Shown here: positions 5,928 through 13,311 of the stretch, piece by piece
Numbering within the stretch: the stretch's first letter is position 1
How the letters are laid out: each line of letters begins with the position of its first letter
Assembly: GCA_011065225.1 (NCBI GenBank)
Contig: JAAKFC010000018.1
Location: 1-14,535, forward strand
Direction of reading: 5' to 3'
From: Chlamydiota bacterium
Lineage (GTDB): Bacteria > Chlamydiota > Chlamydiia > Chlamydiales > Rhabdochlamydiaceae
Length of the DNA: 14,535 nucleotides
Notes under the pieces: generated by a model
The model's database searches: none
The model's input: only the letters and a program-made list of their open reading frames with translations
What the model was told of the DNA's origin: nothing
Translations under genes and position numbers: made by a program

Positions 5928-7382
5928 ATGGGTCTATTCGTATTCGTCTTGCTCGCTTTGCTCACTACTGGGTGCTATGTCAATCGCGCTGTCATCGACC
6001 CCTTTGCCTATGCCCCTAATTCCCCTTGCCAATATTGGGGACCAGATAGCGAGGCAAGTGCATTGGCAGATTGTGAACCAGTAGCAGAATGCCCCGAAAT
6101 TCCGGAAGAAGAGCATATCCTCAGTCTTGCCGAAGTGCTTGATATCGCACTTGTCAATAACCCAAGCACGCAAATCAGTTGGGCTCTTGCCCGTGAATAT
6201 GCCGCTGAATATGGCCGTACACAAAGTACCGCATTTCCTATAATTACAGCTTCTTATCACCATACGAGCTCCCGTACTTCCTATTTAGCGAGCCAAGTGG
6301 AACAACCCCAAAACATAATGATGGAAACCCTCATCATCAATAATCAAGAAGAATGGGGACCACAAGGCCAAGTTTCATGGACTCTTCTCGATTTTGGTCA
6401 ACGCCGATATACTTCTGAAGCAGCTCGTTATGCCCTTTATTATGCCGACTATATGCATAATCAATCGATTCAAACTCTCATTCAAGATGTCACTCTGGAC
6501 TTCTATAGCTACCTTTATCAAAAAAAGCTCTTAGAAGCCGATGAAGCCGATCTTGCCACAGCAGAAGAAACTCTAGATGCTGCAGAACTTGCCCTCAAAA
6601 ACGGCGTCAAAAACATCTCGGATGTGCTCCAAGCAAGGACGCAGGCATTGCTCGCAGAAATCCAGCTTTCTGAGCAATACAAAGCAGTCAATACAGCCTA
6701 TTCGACTTTGCTTGCTACAATGGGTCTTCCCGCCAATGGGCACATTGAGTTGCAAAAATTGCCTTTTGTGGATCCCGAATCGATCGATCTTGATCCCCTT
6801 GATGAATACCTTGATATCGCTATGCAGTGCCGCCCAGATCTTCTCGCAGCACGCAGCGGGGTTATTTCAGCAGAATTGGCCGTGAAAGCAGCAAAAAGAG
6901 CTTGGACTCCCGTAGTGGATTATTCTCTTGAAGTGGGAAACACATCTTATAGCGGCGGCTTCAATGATCGATACAATTATGTCAGCGCCTTGACAGTGAG
7001 CATGCCCCTTTTTACTGGCTTCAAAATCCGCAACTCCATTCGCCTCACTGAAGCTGCAGTGGAAAGGGAAGAGGCTACTCTTAAACAAGTGGAATTGAAC
7101 ACGGTAAAAGATGTCTCAACATCCCATTATAATGTCAGTGTCGCTTTCAATACTCTCAAAGTTGCGATCCAATTTTTAAAAGCTGCAAAAGAAGAATATG
7201 AAGTCGCAATCAGTCAATACAAAGTGGGAGTCAATACGATCTTAGATGTCCTTTCTGCCCAGAGTTCTCTCTTTGATGCCAGGGCTAAACAAGCACAAGC
7301 TATCCAAGAGTGGTTCACCTCTCTTTCTACCCTCACATACAGTGTAGGTCTTATGTCATACAACCTAGGAGAATGTCCATGA
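5928..7382 (+). CDS. TolC/OprM-like outer-membrane efflux lipoprotein
   Basis: This is the outer-membrane channel of a tripartite efflux pump. Residues 1-15 (MGLFVFVLLALLTTG) form a hydrophobic signal ending in the lipobox LTTGC, with Cys16 as the likely lipidated residue; the usual basic n-region is missing. Residues 17-60 are a linker with three further cysteines (34, 49, 55), which could form disulfides. From about residue 63 two OEP-type halves follow: LSLAEVLDIALVNNPS, a WTLLDFGQRRY segment, long helices (VTLDFYSYLYQKKLLEADEAD, then ALKNGVKNISDVLQARTQ), then a second set with RPDLLAARSGV, MPLFTGFKIRN and GVNTILDVLSAQSSLFDA. Length (484) is normal. The start is forced: no in-frame ATG/GTG/TTG lies between it and the preceding stop (5868-5870). 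The stop overlaps the next gene's ATG by 4 bp. The substrate is unknown. Confidence 0.93.
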   Translation: MGLFVFVLLALLTTGCYVNRAVIDPFAYAPNSPCQYWGPDSEASALADCEPVAECPEIPEEEHILSLAEVLDIALVNNPSTQISWALAREYAAEYGRTQSTAFPIITASYHHTSSRTSYLASQVEQPQNIMMETLIINNQEEWGPQGQVSWTLLDFGQRRYTSEAARYALYYADYMHNQSIQTLIQDVTLDFYSYLYQKKLLEADEADLATAEETLDAAELALKNGVKNISDVLQARTQALLAEIQLSEQYKAVNTAYSTLLATMGLPANGHIELQKLPFVDPESIDLDPLDEYLDIAMQCRPDLLAARSGVISAELAVKAAKRAWTPVVDYSLEVGNTSYSGGFNDRYNYVSALTVSMPLFTGFKIRNSIRLTEAAVEREEATLKQVELNTVKDVSTSHYNVSVAFNTLKVAIQFLKAAKEEYEVAISQYKVGVNTILDVLSAQSSLFDARAKQAQAIQEWFTSLSTLTYSVGLMSYNLGECP

Positions 7383-8464
7383 GAATCCTTTTTCTGCTCC
7401 CTTTCCTTCTATTATCAGGCTGCCACAAAAAGCAAGAGCTGCAAAAACCGGTTTTTCAAGTTGAAGTGACAAAACCCAAGGTGGAAAATGTCCAGCTCTA
7501 TAATACCTATATCGGCAATGTGCAGCCATTCCTTCAAGTAGAAATAAAAGCACAAGTCGAAGGGGTTTTAACAGGAGCTTATTTCAAAGAAGGAAATGAG
7601 GTCGAAGAGGGAGATTTGATCTTCACAATCGATTCTCGTCCCTATGTTGCAGCGCTCCAAAAAGCCGAAGGAGCTCTTGCCCAAAGTGTGGCAAATTTAC
7701 GCTATGCCCAAGACGTGGCAAAACGCAATGCCAGTCTCGCCCAAGAAGACTATGTCTCCAAAGTGCAATACGATGAGTATATCACCAATGTTCTGACCTA
7801 TAAAGCTTCAGTCAAGGAAAATGAAGCTGATATCGAAACCGCAAAAATCAATATCAGTTACTGCAATATTCATGCTCCCATGAATTCTGTGACAGGAAAA
7901 ATTGAGTTGCAAATCGGAAACCTCATCCGCAATGCAGGGGAAACACCCCTTGTCACTCTCAATCAGGTCACCCCTACTTATACCTATTTTTCCGTCCCAC
8001 AAAAAGATCTGACTCAAATTATGCAATTGCACCGAGAAAAAAAACTCGGGGTACATACATTTCTCAATGGAGATTACAAAAATCCTTACTGCGGAACGCT
8101 TGATTTGATCAACAATGAAGTAAATAATCAAACCGGTTCTATTTTGATGAGAGGCGTATTTCCCAATGAAGAAAAAATGCTCTGGCCTGGAGAATTTGTC
8201 GATGTGCACCTCATTCTCGGAGAAAAGAAAAATGCCATTCTCATTCCCACAGAGGCAATTACATTAGGGCAAAAGGGGAAATACATCTTCACGATCAAAG
8301 AAGATGATACCACTGAGCTAAAATGGGTGGAAACCGGGCAGCGCATAAACGATATGACGATCATTGAAAAAGGGGTTGAGCCAGGTGATCGAGTCGTCAT
8401 CGAAGGGCAAATCAATCTTGGCGATGGGACTAAGGTTGCCATTCGAGAAAAGGGGTCCTCATGA
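7379..8464 (+). CDS. RND efflux membrane-fusion lipoprotein (AcrA/MdtA-like)
   Basis: This periplasmic adaptor couples the inner-membrane pump to the outer-membrane channel. MRILFLLPFLLLSGC is a lipoprotein signal with lipobox LSGC, so Cys15 should be lipidated. The mature part has a barrel-lipoyl-helical hairpin layout: YIGNVQPFLQVEIKAQVEG then GNEVEEGDLIFTIDSRPY (first lipoyl half), a coiled hairpin (ALQKAEGALAQSVANLRYAQ to NEADIETAKINI), YCNIHAPMNSVTGKIELQIGNLI (second half), and beta-barrel/membrane-proximal domains with ILIPTEAI and GVEPGDRVVIEGQINLGDG. At 361 aa it is normal. GGAG at 7368-7371 fits the chosen ATG at spacing 7; an in-frame ATG 6 bases earlier is too close to that site. 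The ATGA overlaps on both sides suggest coupled translation in a single operon. Confidence 0.95.
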   Translation: MRILFLLPFLLLSGCHKKQELQKPVFQVEVTKPKVENVQLYNTYIGNVQPFLQVEIKAQVEGVLTGAYFKEGNEVEEGDLIFTIDSRPYVAALQKAEGALAQSVANLRYAQDVAKRNASLAQEDYVSKVQYDEYITNVLTYKASVKENEADIETAKINISYCNIHAPMNSVTGKIELQIGNLIRNAGETPLVTLNQVTPTYTYFSVPQKDLTQIMQLHREKKLGVHTFLNGDYKNPYCGTLDLINNEVNNQTGSILMRGVFPNEEKMLWPGEFVDVHLILGEKKNAILIPTEAITLGQKGKYIFTIKEDDTTELKWVETGQRINDMTIIEKGVEPGDRVVIEGQINLGDGTKVAIREKGSS

Positions 8465-11400
8465 ATCTCTCAGAGGGTTTTATTAAAAGACCTGTGATGA
8501 CCACGATGGTCATCATGGCTCTTGCCTTTTTTGGATTCATTGCCTATCGAGCCCTGCCAGTGAGCGATCTACCGAGTGTAGAATTTCCGACAATTGAGGT
8601 CAGTGTCACCTATCCCGGTGCCGATCCAATTACCATCTCCAACAACGTCGTGACGCCGCTAGAAGAGCAATTCACAACCATTGAAGGGATCCGTACGATA
8701 TCGTCTACGAGTAACACAGGAAGCGCCACAATTCTCCTCGTCTTCAATCTCGATCGCCCAATTGATGGAGCCGCCACCGATGTACTTGCTTCGATCAATG
8801 CGGCCAGCCAGCAGCTTCCTCAAGACCTCCCCTACACGCCAACGTATAAAAAAACCAACCCAACCTCCACGCCGATTCTCTTTTTCACTGTCACCTCGGA
8901 TACTTTAACCCTCGGTGAGCTCTATACCTATGCTCATACTGTGATTGGAGAAAGGCTTAATATCGTAGAAGGAGTTTCAGAAGTGCAAATTTTTGGAGCG
9001 CCTTATGCTGTTCGCATCCAGGTCGACCCACAAAAACTCGCCTCGCGCAATATTGGCATCGATGAATTCAGCAAAGCCATCCAAGAAGCCAATGTCTATC
9101 TTCCCACGGGAACCCTCTATGGTCCTAAAACCGAATTTACGATTGACTGCAGTGGACAAATCGACCGTGCCGAAGGATATAAGAGCCTCATCATCAAAAA
9201 TGAAAATGGCCTCATCACACGCGTCAGCGATGTAGCAGATGCCTTTGATAGCCTTTGGAATGACAAGTGGTATATCAATTTTAGGAATAAAGAGATTTCT
9301 CAGCCGATGGTCGGTTTGGCCATTCAAAAACAGCCCGGAGCCAATACTCTCGACATTATCAATGCAATCAACGAAAAACTTCCCATCCTAATCTCTGAAA
9401 TCCCCGATTCTGTCCACGTCTTTAGGATGTATGACCAATCGGAATATATCAAAGAATCCGTTGCGGATGTAGAAATAACACTTGGAATTGCTCTGGCACT
9501 TGTTGTCCTCGTGATCTTCCTGTACCTCGGAAAACTCATCAATACCATTATCCCCGCCTTGGCCATTCCCGCCTCTATTTTTGGGACACTCATCGTCATG
9601 TATGTCCTGGGATTTTCTATCGATATTCTCTCCTTGCTCTCAATCACACTGGCGATTGGATTTCTCGTCGACGATGCGATTGTCGTCCTAGAAAACATTG
9701 CCCGTCACGTCGAACAGGGCAAAAAACCTTTTGAAGCCGCTTTAGATGGATCGAAACAGATCAGTATCACAATCCTTTCAATGACCATTTGCCTTTGCAC
9801 AGTATTCATTCCCCTTGTCTTTATGGAAGGGATTATTGGGCGCCTCTTACATGAATTTGCTATGACCATCGTCATTGCCGTTCTTTTTTCTGGAGTGATC
9901 TCACTCACCTTTACTCCCATGCTCTGTAGCCGTTTTATCGGCTCTTACCAAATGGATCGGCAGAAGACGAAAATCGAACGCTTTTCTGAGTGGCTCAACC
10001 AAAAACTCTTGGGTTTTTACAAACCCACCCTCGAATGGTCCCTCAAACACCAAAAAATCGTACTCACTGGTGCACTTTGCAGTTTGGGAGCTTCTATCTT
10101 TCTTCTTGTGTATCTGCCGAAAGACTTTTTGCCTGATGAAGATATCGGTTTCATCCAAGTATACGCCCAAACCCGTGATGGCACATCGCCCTACAAAACA
10201 GCTGATATTGCAAAACAGATTCAATCAATTGGAATCAAAAACCCTTATGTCGACAAAATTGTCGCTCTTGGCGCTGTCCAGCAAGACAACCAATCTCTAC
10301 TCTATTTCCGTCTGATTGATATCCACAAGCGCCCATCTACCCCAAAAGTGATCGACATGCTCAATAAAGAGTTTTATGAAAATCTCGTAGGTGTGCAAAC
10401 CTTTTTAAAACCCCTTCCCCTCATCAACTTGCAAGTCGGAGCGCAAGCTGCCAAAGCCGCCTATCAATATACCCTCATGAGCCTAACATCCAAAGATCTT
10501 TATGAAGCTGCCACAAAACTCGAAGATCGTTTAAAAACACTTCCTGAGCTGACTAGCGTAACCAGTGATATGGATATTACCCAGCCCCAACTCCACATCG
10601 ACATTGAGCGCGACAAAGCATCGGTCTATAACATCTCCGCCAATCAAATTGAAACGGCGCTCAGCCTCGCTTTTGCTGATATCAATCTCTCTCCCATCAA
10701 CGAACCCGATAACCAATACTACGTCATCATGGAGACCTTGCCCAAGTTCTACAAAGATCCCGAGATGCTCAAACAGCTCTGGCTTCGCTCTGGAACTGGT
10801 GCTCTCGTTCCTTTTAGCGAAATTGTGACCATGACCGAAACCGTCGGCCCCCTCACCGTGAACCACCTCAATGGCCTTCCTGCTGCCACCTTAAGCTTTA
10901 ATCTTGCTCCTGGAGTTGCTCTTGAAACAGCCCTCGCCGCAATTGATAAAGCCGCAGAGGAAATCCTCCCTACAACCGTTTTCGGCAAAGTCGAAGGGGC
11001 CGCCAACATCTTCAAACAATCCTTTGCCAATCTCAATTTCTTGCTCCTCATCACCATCTTCATCATCTACGTCATCCTCGGCATTCTTTATGAGAACTTC
11101 CTCCATCCCTTCACCGTAATGTCTACCTTGCCTCCCGCAGCCCTAGGCGGGCTGCTCACTCTCGTCCTATTCAATTACAGCCTCTCGCTCTATGCCTTTA
11201 TCGGAGTGATGATGCTCCTTGGTATTGTGATGAAAAACGGGATCATCATGGTCGATTTTGCCAATGAGGCCATTGAGAAAGAGCAGAAATCTCCTCATGA
11301 CGCCATCTATACCGCTTGCTGCGTTCGTTTTCGTCCCATCCTCATGACAACTCTGGCTGCCACTATGGGTGCCGTCCCCATTGCTATAGGCATTGGCGGG

Positions 11401-11553
11401 ATTACAGCAGAAAGCCGCCGCCCCTTAGGTGTCGTGATCGTCGGCGGACTCATCTTCTCACAAATCCTTACCCTCATCCTCACCCCCGTCATCTATCTTT
11501 ACATCGAAAGATTGCGCGTTTGGTTCCACAACAAAAAGAAAAAAACCGTATAA
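8461..11553 (+). CDS. RND multidrug efflux transporter (MdtC/AcrB-like inner-membrane pump)
   Basis: This is the proton-driven inner-membrane pump. Its 1030 residues fit the HAE-1 RND family. The first helix starts FIKRPVMTTMVIMALAFFGF, followed by LPVSDLPSVEFPTIEVSVTYPGADP, a large porter domain, helices 2-6, a second porter domain, and a C-terminal helix block. The proton-relay residues are present: Asp404-Asp405 in GFLVDDAIVVLENI (TM4) and Lys925 in GIVMKNGIIMVDFANE (TM10). The stretch LQVGAQAAKAAYQYTL and the N-terminal sequence look closer to the MdtB/MdtC branch than to AcrB, but only one RND gene is present, so a homotrimer is likely. Substrates cannot be predicted. It starts at an ATGA overlap after GGGG (8453-8456) and ends in a hairpin that also holds the next gene's ribosome binding site. 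Confidence 0.97.
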   Translation: MNLSEGFIKRPVMTTMVIMALAFFGFIAYRALPVSDLPSVEFPTIEVSVTYPGADPITISNNVVTPLEEQFTTIEGIRTISSTSNTGSATILLVFNLDRPIDGAATDVLASINAASQQLPQDLPYTPTYKKTNPTSTPILFFTVTSDTLTLGELYTYAHTVIGERLNIVEGVSEVQIFGAPYAVRIQVDPQKLASRNIGIDEFSKAIQEANVYLPTGTLYGPKTEFTIDCSGQIDRAEGYKSLIIKNENGLITRVSDVADAFDSLWNDKWYINFRNKEISQPMVGLAIQKQPGANTLDIINAINEKLPILISEIPDSVHVFRMYDQSEYIKESVADVEITLGIALALVVLVIFLYLGKLINTIIPALAIPASIFGTLIVMYVLGFSIDILSLLSITLAIGFLVDDAIVVLENIARHVEQGKKPFEAALDGSKQISITILSMTICLCTVFIPLVFMEGIIGRLLHEFAMTIVIAVLFSGVISLTFTPMLCSRFIGSYQMDRQKTKIERFSEWLNQKLLGFYKPTLEWSLKHQKIVLTGALCSLGASIFLLVYLPKDFLPDEDIGFIQVYAQTRDGTSPYKTADIAKQIQSIGIKNPYVDKIVALGAVQQDNQSLLYFRLIDIHKRPSTPKVIDMLNKEFYENLVGVQTFLKPLPLINLQVGAQAAKAAYQYTLMSLTSKDLYEAATKLEDRLKTLPELTSVTSDMDITQPQLHIDIERDKASVYNISANQIETALSLAFADINLSPINEPDNQYYVIMETLPKFYKDPEMLKQLWLRSGTGALVPFSEIVTMTETVGPLTVNHLNGLPAATLSFNLAPGVALETALAAIDKAAEEILPTTVFGKVEGAANIFKQSFANLNFLLLITIFIIYVILGILYENFLHPFTVMSTLPPAALGGLLTLVLFNYSLSLYAFIGVMMLLGIVMKNGIIMVDFANEAIEKEQKSPHDAIYTACCVRFRPILMTTLAATMGAVPIAIGIGGITAESRRPLGVVIVGGLIFSQILTLILTPVIYLYIERLRVWFHNKKKKTV

Positions 11554-11585
11554 TCCTTCCTCATCATAAATGAAGGAGGATTATA
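11549..11585 (+). promoter_or_regulatory. Hairpin spanning the pump stop codon and sequestering the next gene's Shine-Dalgarno
   Basis: Left arm 11549-11564 (TATAATCCTTCCTCAT) and right arm 11570-11585 (ATGAAGGAGGATTATA) pair at 15 of 16 positions, counting one G-U, around loop CATAA. The left arm contains the pump's TAA (11551-11553). The right arm contains AAGGAGG (11573-11579), the ribosome binding site of the ATG at 11589. A folded stem would hide that site, and a ribosome terminating at the pump stop would melt it. No T-run follows, so it is probably not an intrinsic terminator. That it regulates translation is inference; the pairing itself is visible. Confidence 0.6.
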
Positions 11586-11588
11586 CCC

Positions 11589-12173
11589 ATGTCGATCACA
11601 GTCACAACATTTGATGATCAAGCAAAATGGACAGAAAACTTTTCTGATAATGAGCTTGAAAAAATGAAAGAAATGTTCAACAGCTCTGCAAATAGCAAGA
11701 ATTTTATTGCAGCAGCTTTAGTACCCGTTCGGACGAATGAGAATTTTGCTAGGGACTTCTTTTTGCCAACTCTACTAAATAGTACCGCAAAAGTGAAAAA
11801 TGCTATCGGACAAATATTTATCATTCTTGGAGCGCTTTTTCTCGATATTGTGACTTTTCCTATTCGGCTTATCACAGTGATTCCAAGATTTCACACTATT
11901 GCAAACCAACCTGAAAATCCCTTGCATAAATATTTAAGAGAAAAAGGAACAGATAAGCGAATTCTAAATGCAGAACAGGTAAAAGTAAAAATGGAGTGGA
12001 AGGAAAAAGGGGCCAGATGGCGTGGTTCAACTCAATGGACCGACAAAAATGGCAAGAAACATACAAAAATCCATCCTGTAAATCGTAAAGAAGAACAAAG
12101 CTTCAATTTCATTGAAGTCCTTAACATCAATGATTTTATTTCAGGAAGTGAAAACACATTTTCTACGGCCTAG
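11589..12173 (+). CDS. Hypothetical membrane-associated protein, 194 aa
   Basis: The start is supported by GGAGG nine bases before the ATG. Residues 1-70 are soluble and mixed-charge. Residues 71-100 form a strongly hydrophobic segment (NAIGQIFIILGALFLDIVTFPIRLITVIPR) with an Asp in the middle and an Arg near the end, which could be a membrane hairpin or re-entrant helix. The remainder is basic and polar with a WKEKGARWRGSTQWTDKNG stretch that may be a beta structure. I do not recognise the family; the hydrophobic motif resembles segments I recall from chlamydia-specific proteins, but this is unverified. It sits 35 bp after the efflux pump and may be co-transcribed. Its last seven codons and stop lie in a direct repeat shared with the xerD 3' end, and it overlaps the dead xerD fragment tail to tail by 11 bp. 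Confidence 0.75.
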   Translation: MSITVTTFDDQAKWTENFSDNELEKMKEMFNSSANSKNFIAAALVPVRTNENFARDFFLPTLLNSTAKVKNAIGQIFIILGALFLDIVTFPIRLITVIPRFHTIANQPENPLHKYLREKGTDKRILNAEQVKVKMEWKEKGARWRGSTQWTDKNGKKHTKIHPVNRKEEQSFNFIEVLNINDFISGSENTFSTA

Positions 12174-12287
12174 GATGATGTTTCATGAAGGCTTCTGAGA
12201 GGTGTTTTCGGCTAATATGGGTGTAACGATCTGTTGTAGCCACGCTGCTATGGTCGAGCATTTCTTGGATCACCCGAAGATCCGCAC
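12153..12287. repeat. Direct repeat copy 1 (135 bp) flanking the toxin-antitoxin cassette
   Basis: From AACACATTTT to GATCCGCAC this stretch matches 13176-13311 with three substitutions and one single-base difference in the T-run (about 97% identity). It begins within the last codons of the 194-aa gene and includes the last 40 codons of xerD. Sequence similarity ends sharply at 12287, after which unrelated AT-rich DNA begins. Confidence 0.93.
12163..12285 (-). pseudogene. xerD: Truncated duplicate of the xerD 3' end
   Basis: Read on the minus strand, this encodes the final 40 residues of the recombinase beginning ADLRVIQEML and ending HHPRP, then TAG. It includes the catalytic Tyr (in TDRYTH) and the His of the GHSS motif, but Gly260 is changed to Asp (LDHSS instead of LGHSS). 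There is no start codon, promoter or N-terminal domain, so it is a dead fragment left by the duplication that put the toxin-antitoxin cassette here. Confidence 0.9.
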
Positions 12288-12412
12288 AATACCTGGATAA
12301 TTTTTTTTAGAGCCCTAAAGTAAAAAATTCCATTTAAAAATTTGGAAGCATATGATTATCAGTCTCTTGTATCCCAAATGATCTGTATTTAGAGATCGAG
12401 GAATAATTCTAC

Positions 12413-12441
12413 TTGGGGGAATATATCAATATTGGTATAAT
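12413..12441 (+). promoter_or_regulatory. higB: Promoter of the toxin-antitoxin operon
   Basis: TTGGGG (12413-12418), a 17-bp spacer and a perfect TATAAT (12436-12441) precede the toxin gene. Transcription would start near 12448, leaving a leader of only about seven bases. The 281 bp from 12174 to here otherwise hold the xerD fragment and AT-rich DNA with an eight-T run (12301-12308), in which I see no other gene. Confidence 0.6.
12424..12437. promoter_or_regulatory. Candidate operator for HigA autoregulation
   Basis: TATCAATATTGGTA is a near-perfect palindrome (six of seven pairs, the odd one being T opposite G) overlapping the spacer and the first bases of the -10 box. HigA-type antitoxins usually bind palindromes at their own promoter, so this is the best-placed candidate. 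The assignment is inference. Confidence 0.4.
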
Positions 12442-12454
12442 AAAGAGATGAGAG

Positions 12455-12832
12455 ATGTGTGAAAAACCCATTCTTTGGGTGAGCTCTTCAAAACGAGATC
12501 TAATGGAGATGCCAGAAGATGTTATTGATGATTTTGGCTTTGGACTCTATCAAGCTCAAATTGGGAGGTACCCAGATATAGGCAAAGCTTTATCAGGTTT
12601 CGGTAGCGCTAATGTCATTGAGCTGAAAAGAGATCATAAGGGTTGTACTTTTCGAGCTGTTTATACTGTTCGCTTTTCTGAAGCCATCGTTGTTTTACAT
12701 GCTTTTCAAAAGAAAAGCAAAAAAGGAAAACAAACTCCAAAGCAAGATCTAGAACTCATCCGTTCTAGATTAAAAATGGCTGAAGAGATGTATAAAGAAT
12801 GGAAAAGTAAAAAAAGAGGTAAAAATGACTAA
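12455..12832 (+). CDS. higB: HigB/RelE-family toxin (Gp49-like)
   Basis: The 125-aa product matches the phage Gp49-like/HigB toxins, which cleave mRNA on the ribosome. Characteristic stretches are RDLMEMPEDVIDDFGFGLYQAQIG (14-37), the core VIELKRDHKGCTFRAVYTVRFSEAIVVLHAFQKKSKKGKQTPKQDLELIRSRL (54-106) with its strand-rich FRAVY and VLHAF elements, and a Lys-rich end. The gene order, toxin before antitoxin, is typical of higBA. The ATG lies 13 bp after the -10 box, with no clear Shine-Dalgarno beyond a GAG-rich leader. Its end overlaps the antitoxin by 8 bp. It sits inside a segment bounded by duplicated xerD ends, so it was acquired. The symbol rests on family resemblance; RNA cleavage is family knowledge. 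Confidence 0.88.
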   Translation: MCEKPILWVSSSKRDLMEMPEDVIDDFGFGLYQAQIGRYPDIGKALSGFGSANVIELKRDHKGCTFRAVYTVRFSEAIVVLHAFQKKSKKGKQTPKQDLELIRSRLKMAEEMYKEWKSKKRGKND

Positions 12833-13166
12833 AAATAAAGCAAAAGGCTATGAAGTCACTACTGGCAATGTTTTTGCCACTCTTGGATGTAAAACATCTG
12901 ATGAATTACTAGCCAGAGCTAAACTCTTAGATCAAGTCAGTATACTCATCAAAAATAGCGGCCTTTCTCAAAAAGAAGTAGCAAAAAGACTTGGTATAAC
13001 CCAACCAAAAGTTTCAATGCTTATTGGAGGGCATTTATCAGCGTTTAGCACAGATATTTTGATCCATTATCTTTCTATTCTCGGCTGTGAAGTTCAAATT
13101 CGCATTAAAAAGCCCCGCACCCGAATTGGAATATTTCGACAAAAAGGCTGCATTGCTGTTTGCTAA
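12825..13166 (+). CDS. higA: HigA-type antitoxin, XRE-family DNA-binding protein
   Basis: The 113-aa protein has a single helix-turn-helix at residues 47-67 (LSQKEVAKRLGITQPKVSMLI) followed by a conserved LSAFSTDILIHYLSILGCEVQIRI segment typical of antitoxins paired with Gp49-like toxins. GAGG (12816-12819) lies five bases before the ATG, inside the toxin gene, and the 8-bp overlap suggests translational coupling. It should neutralise the toxin and repress the promoter at 12413-12441, where a palindrome lies (inference). The last 20 residues (RTRIGIFRQKGCIAVC at the end) are poorly conserved-looking and may be an extension caused by the insertion junction nine bases beyond the stop. Confidence 0.88.
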   Translation: MTKNKAKGYEVTTGNVFATLGCKTSDELLARAKLLDQVSILIKNSGLSQKEVAKRLGITQPKVSMLIGGHLSAFSTDILIHYLSILGCEVQIRIKKPRTRIGIFRQKGCIAVC

Positions 13167-13186
13167 GAACAGCAGAACACATTTTT
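13154..13186 (+). terminator. Possible intrinsic terminator of higBA
   Basis: TGCTGTT (13154-13160) and AACAGCA (13168-13174) form a 7-bp stem around a 7-base loop spanning the antitoxin stop codon. A five-T run (13182-13186) follows after seven bases, farther than usual. The T-run belongs to the direct repeat, so the terminator is split across the cassette boundary. Confidence 0.4.
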
Positions 13187-13311
13187 CTAAGGCCTAGGAT
13201 GATGCTTCATGAAGGCTTCTGAGAGGTGTTTTCGGCTAATATGGGTGTAACGATCTGTTGTAGCCACGCTGCTATGGCCGAGCATTTCTTGGATCACCCG
13301 AAGATCCGCAC
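13176..13311. repeat. Direct repeat copy 2 (136 bp) inside the intact xerD 3' end
   Basis: This stretch is the partner of 12153-12287, with the same start (AACACATTTT) and end (GATCCGCAC). It spans the last 40 codons of the functional recombinase and 11 bp beyond its stop. The 888 bp between the copies (12288-13175) hold only the toxin-antitoxin operon. Confidence 0.93.

Noticed and set aside
12288..12435. Gene in the AT-rich stretch between the xerD fragment and the toxin promoter
   Set aside because: No frame with a ribosome binding site or credible composition is present; the eight-T run has no good preceding hairpin on the + strand.
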